From assembly GCA_963715255.1 (NCBI GenBank), contig CAVQRN010000002.1, forward strand, positions 541,000 through 604,999: a stretch of DNA of 64,000 nucleotides, given 5' to 3'. The stretch's first letter is position 1. Each line of letters opens with the position of its first letter. Both the position numbers and the translations under genes were made by a program. This stretch comes from JAHEEL01 sp963715255. Lineage in GTDB: Bacteria; Actinomycetota; Acidimicrobiia; Spongiisociales; UBA5794. Positions 63,273-64,000 of this stretch are shown in pieces. The notes below the pieces were generated by a model, which had not been told where the DNA came from, did no database searches, and saw nothing but the letters and a program-made list of their open reading frames with translations.

Positions 63273-64000
63273 CGACACCCGAGAAGGCGCATCATGGGAG
63301 AGATCAGTGCGCCAGTGGGGAAACGAGTGGGCGCAGTGGGCAGCCACTGTCGGTGATCCACACGACGGCGACTCCCTGGAGCCTCCCGAGGCGGTCAGTC
63401 GGCTCTCTTCGATCCTCGACGCCGCCGCCGACACACCGATTTCTGAACTCGACGCTGCTCCGAACTGGCCGACGGTTGCGGCGTTGCTGACGCTGCACGC
63501 GGTGGCTGACGAGGCGTGTGTCGGTGCCGGGTTGACCTCGGCCACCGGGTTCCAGCGCATAGCGCTCACGACACTTGAGGCAACCGGATCACTCTCGGGA
63601 CTGCCGATCGACCGCATCCGTGTACTGCCCAAGCTCCGACCACCGGACTCCGGTATCACGCTCCGGTCGATCTCCCACAACCTCTCGCTCGACCGTTCCG
63701 AAGTCCGCACGACCTGGGTCCGGGCCCCCAATCCACCGAGCGATGCGCAGCCGTCCGCCCACGGACGCCTCACGCTCTTGGTCGTGCCCTACCCGTCGAG
63801 AGTTCACGCCAACGACTTCCAGCCCGTTCGCGGACCGCTCCTGAACATGGACCAGCAGCGCTACGGCTTCTTCGAGTTCGTTCCGACCGAACCCATCGAT
63901 CCTGAAGGGATCGTCGCCTTGGTCGAAGCAGCGCGTCCGCGGCGTCGGTGCCGTCGACGCTGTGATTCTGCCGGAGGCAGCCCTCGACGAGGCCGCCGTG
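63076..64000 (+). CDS. Unrecognised protein, runs off the window (one frameshift)
   Basis: At least 300 residues in a frame different from the preceding gene. Codon use is protein-like throughout: Trp-rich start (WGNEWAQWAATVGDP), LTLHAVADEACVGAGL, VLPKLRPPDSGITLRSISHN, LLVVPYPSRVHANDFQP, and RYGFFEFVPTEPIDPEGIVA. A shift near 63945 leads to AVDAVILPEAALDEAAV. The last segment weakly suggests the glutamate strand of a carbon-nitrogen hydrolase (nitrilase) fold, but this is not firm. The ATG at 63076 overlaps the previous gene by ~200 bases and lacks a ribosome site, so the start may be later (GTG 63124). Confidence 0.6.
   Translation, partial: MSLTAFPVEALTVGDSVAHIAPSSTWRTLCRWPPDAFGATGTILGDSGAYRFVVCPPEGSSWPPADDTREGASWERSVRQWGNEWAQWAATVGDPHDGDSLEPPEAVSRLSSILDAAADTPISELDAAPNWPTVAALLTLHAVADEACVGAGLTSATGFQRIALTTLEATGSLSGLPIDRIRVLPKLRPPDSGITLRSISHNLSLDRSEVRTTWVRAPNPPSDAQPSAHGRLTLLVVPYPSRVHANDFQPVRGPLLNMDQQRYGFFEFVPTEPIDPEGIVALVEAARPRRRCRRRCDSAGGSPRRGRR

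Noticed and set aside
1..64000. CRISPR array
   Set aside because: The dispersed palindromes are irregularly spaced over 50 kb and never occur as regular repeat-spacer units; no Cas gene is present.

Overview
The window is high-GC DNA with dense, often overlapping genes. It encodes an F420-type luciferase-like oxidoreductase, two Ddn-like deazaflavin reductases, LuxR regulators carrying AAA ATPase and TPR regions, and an actinobacterial-style ECF sigma factor. This suggests an actinomycete (Actinomycetota), possibly of the Acidimicrobiia type. That placement is inferred from gene families; no rRNA or other phylogenetic marker is present.

Layout. Bases 1-13.9 kb are accessory and partly decayed: a C-terminal gene remnant, small redox enzymes, a flavin monooxygenase and a LuxR regulator broken by several frameshifts, a divergent YceI/MarR pair with a three-site operator array, and an intact FAD oxidoreductase whose tail is duplicated at 290-529. 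Bases 14-20.2 kb hold a hemolysin III protein, a large LuxR-ATPase regulator with a small upstream gene, and a class III cyclase-TPR protein. Bases 21-30 kb hold an Mrp-type Na+/H+ antiporter operon (mrpA-B-C-D-F and a fused G-E) bracketed by two paralogous winged-helix regulators, with a divergent universal stress gene. Bases 30-33 kb carry an IS481 remnant, a small membrane protein, a Kef-type antiporter and a truncated siderophore-interacting protein. Bases 33-48 kb carry a polyferredoxin-like protein, a sigma factor overlapping a membrane-anchored propeller protein, acetyltransferases, an M28 peptidase, lipoproteins, SRPBCC proteins and an aldo/keto reductase. Bases 48-52 kb carry a membrane protein/regulator pair behind a clear operator and a complete IS30 element. 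Bases 52.5-59.1 kb form one minus-strand block in which a NarL-type two-component system precedes two ABC-2 exporters. The right end has a 1201-residue cyclase-like/AAA/TPR protein followed by an unrecognised gene that runs off the window.

Two themes cross the window. First, a family of short palindromic repeats (core CCCGCCCAT, usually with an inverted TGGGCGG and in long copies a second hairpin) sits in intergenic gaps throughout; it is the least explained signal here. Second, many otherwise good genes are broken by single-base frameshifts, including a compensating pair in the YceI gene and one that falsely fuses mrpD to mrpF. This pattern suggests consensus indel errors at least as much as real gene decay, so every 'pseudogene' call below should be read with that in mind.
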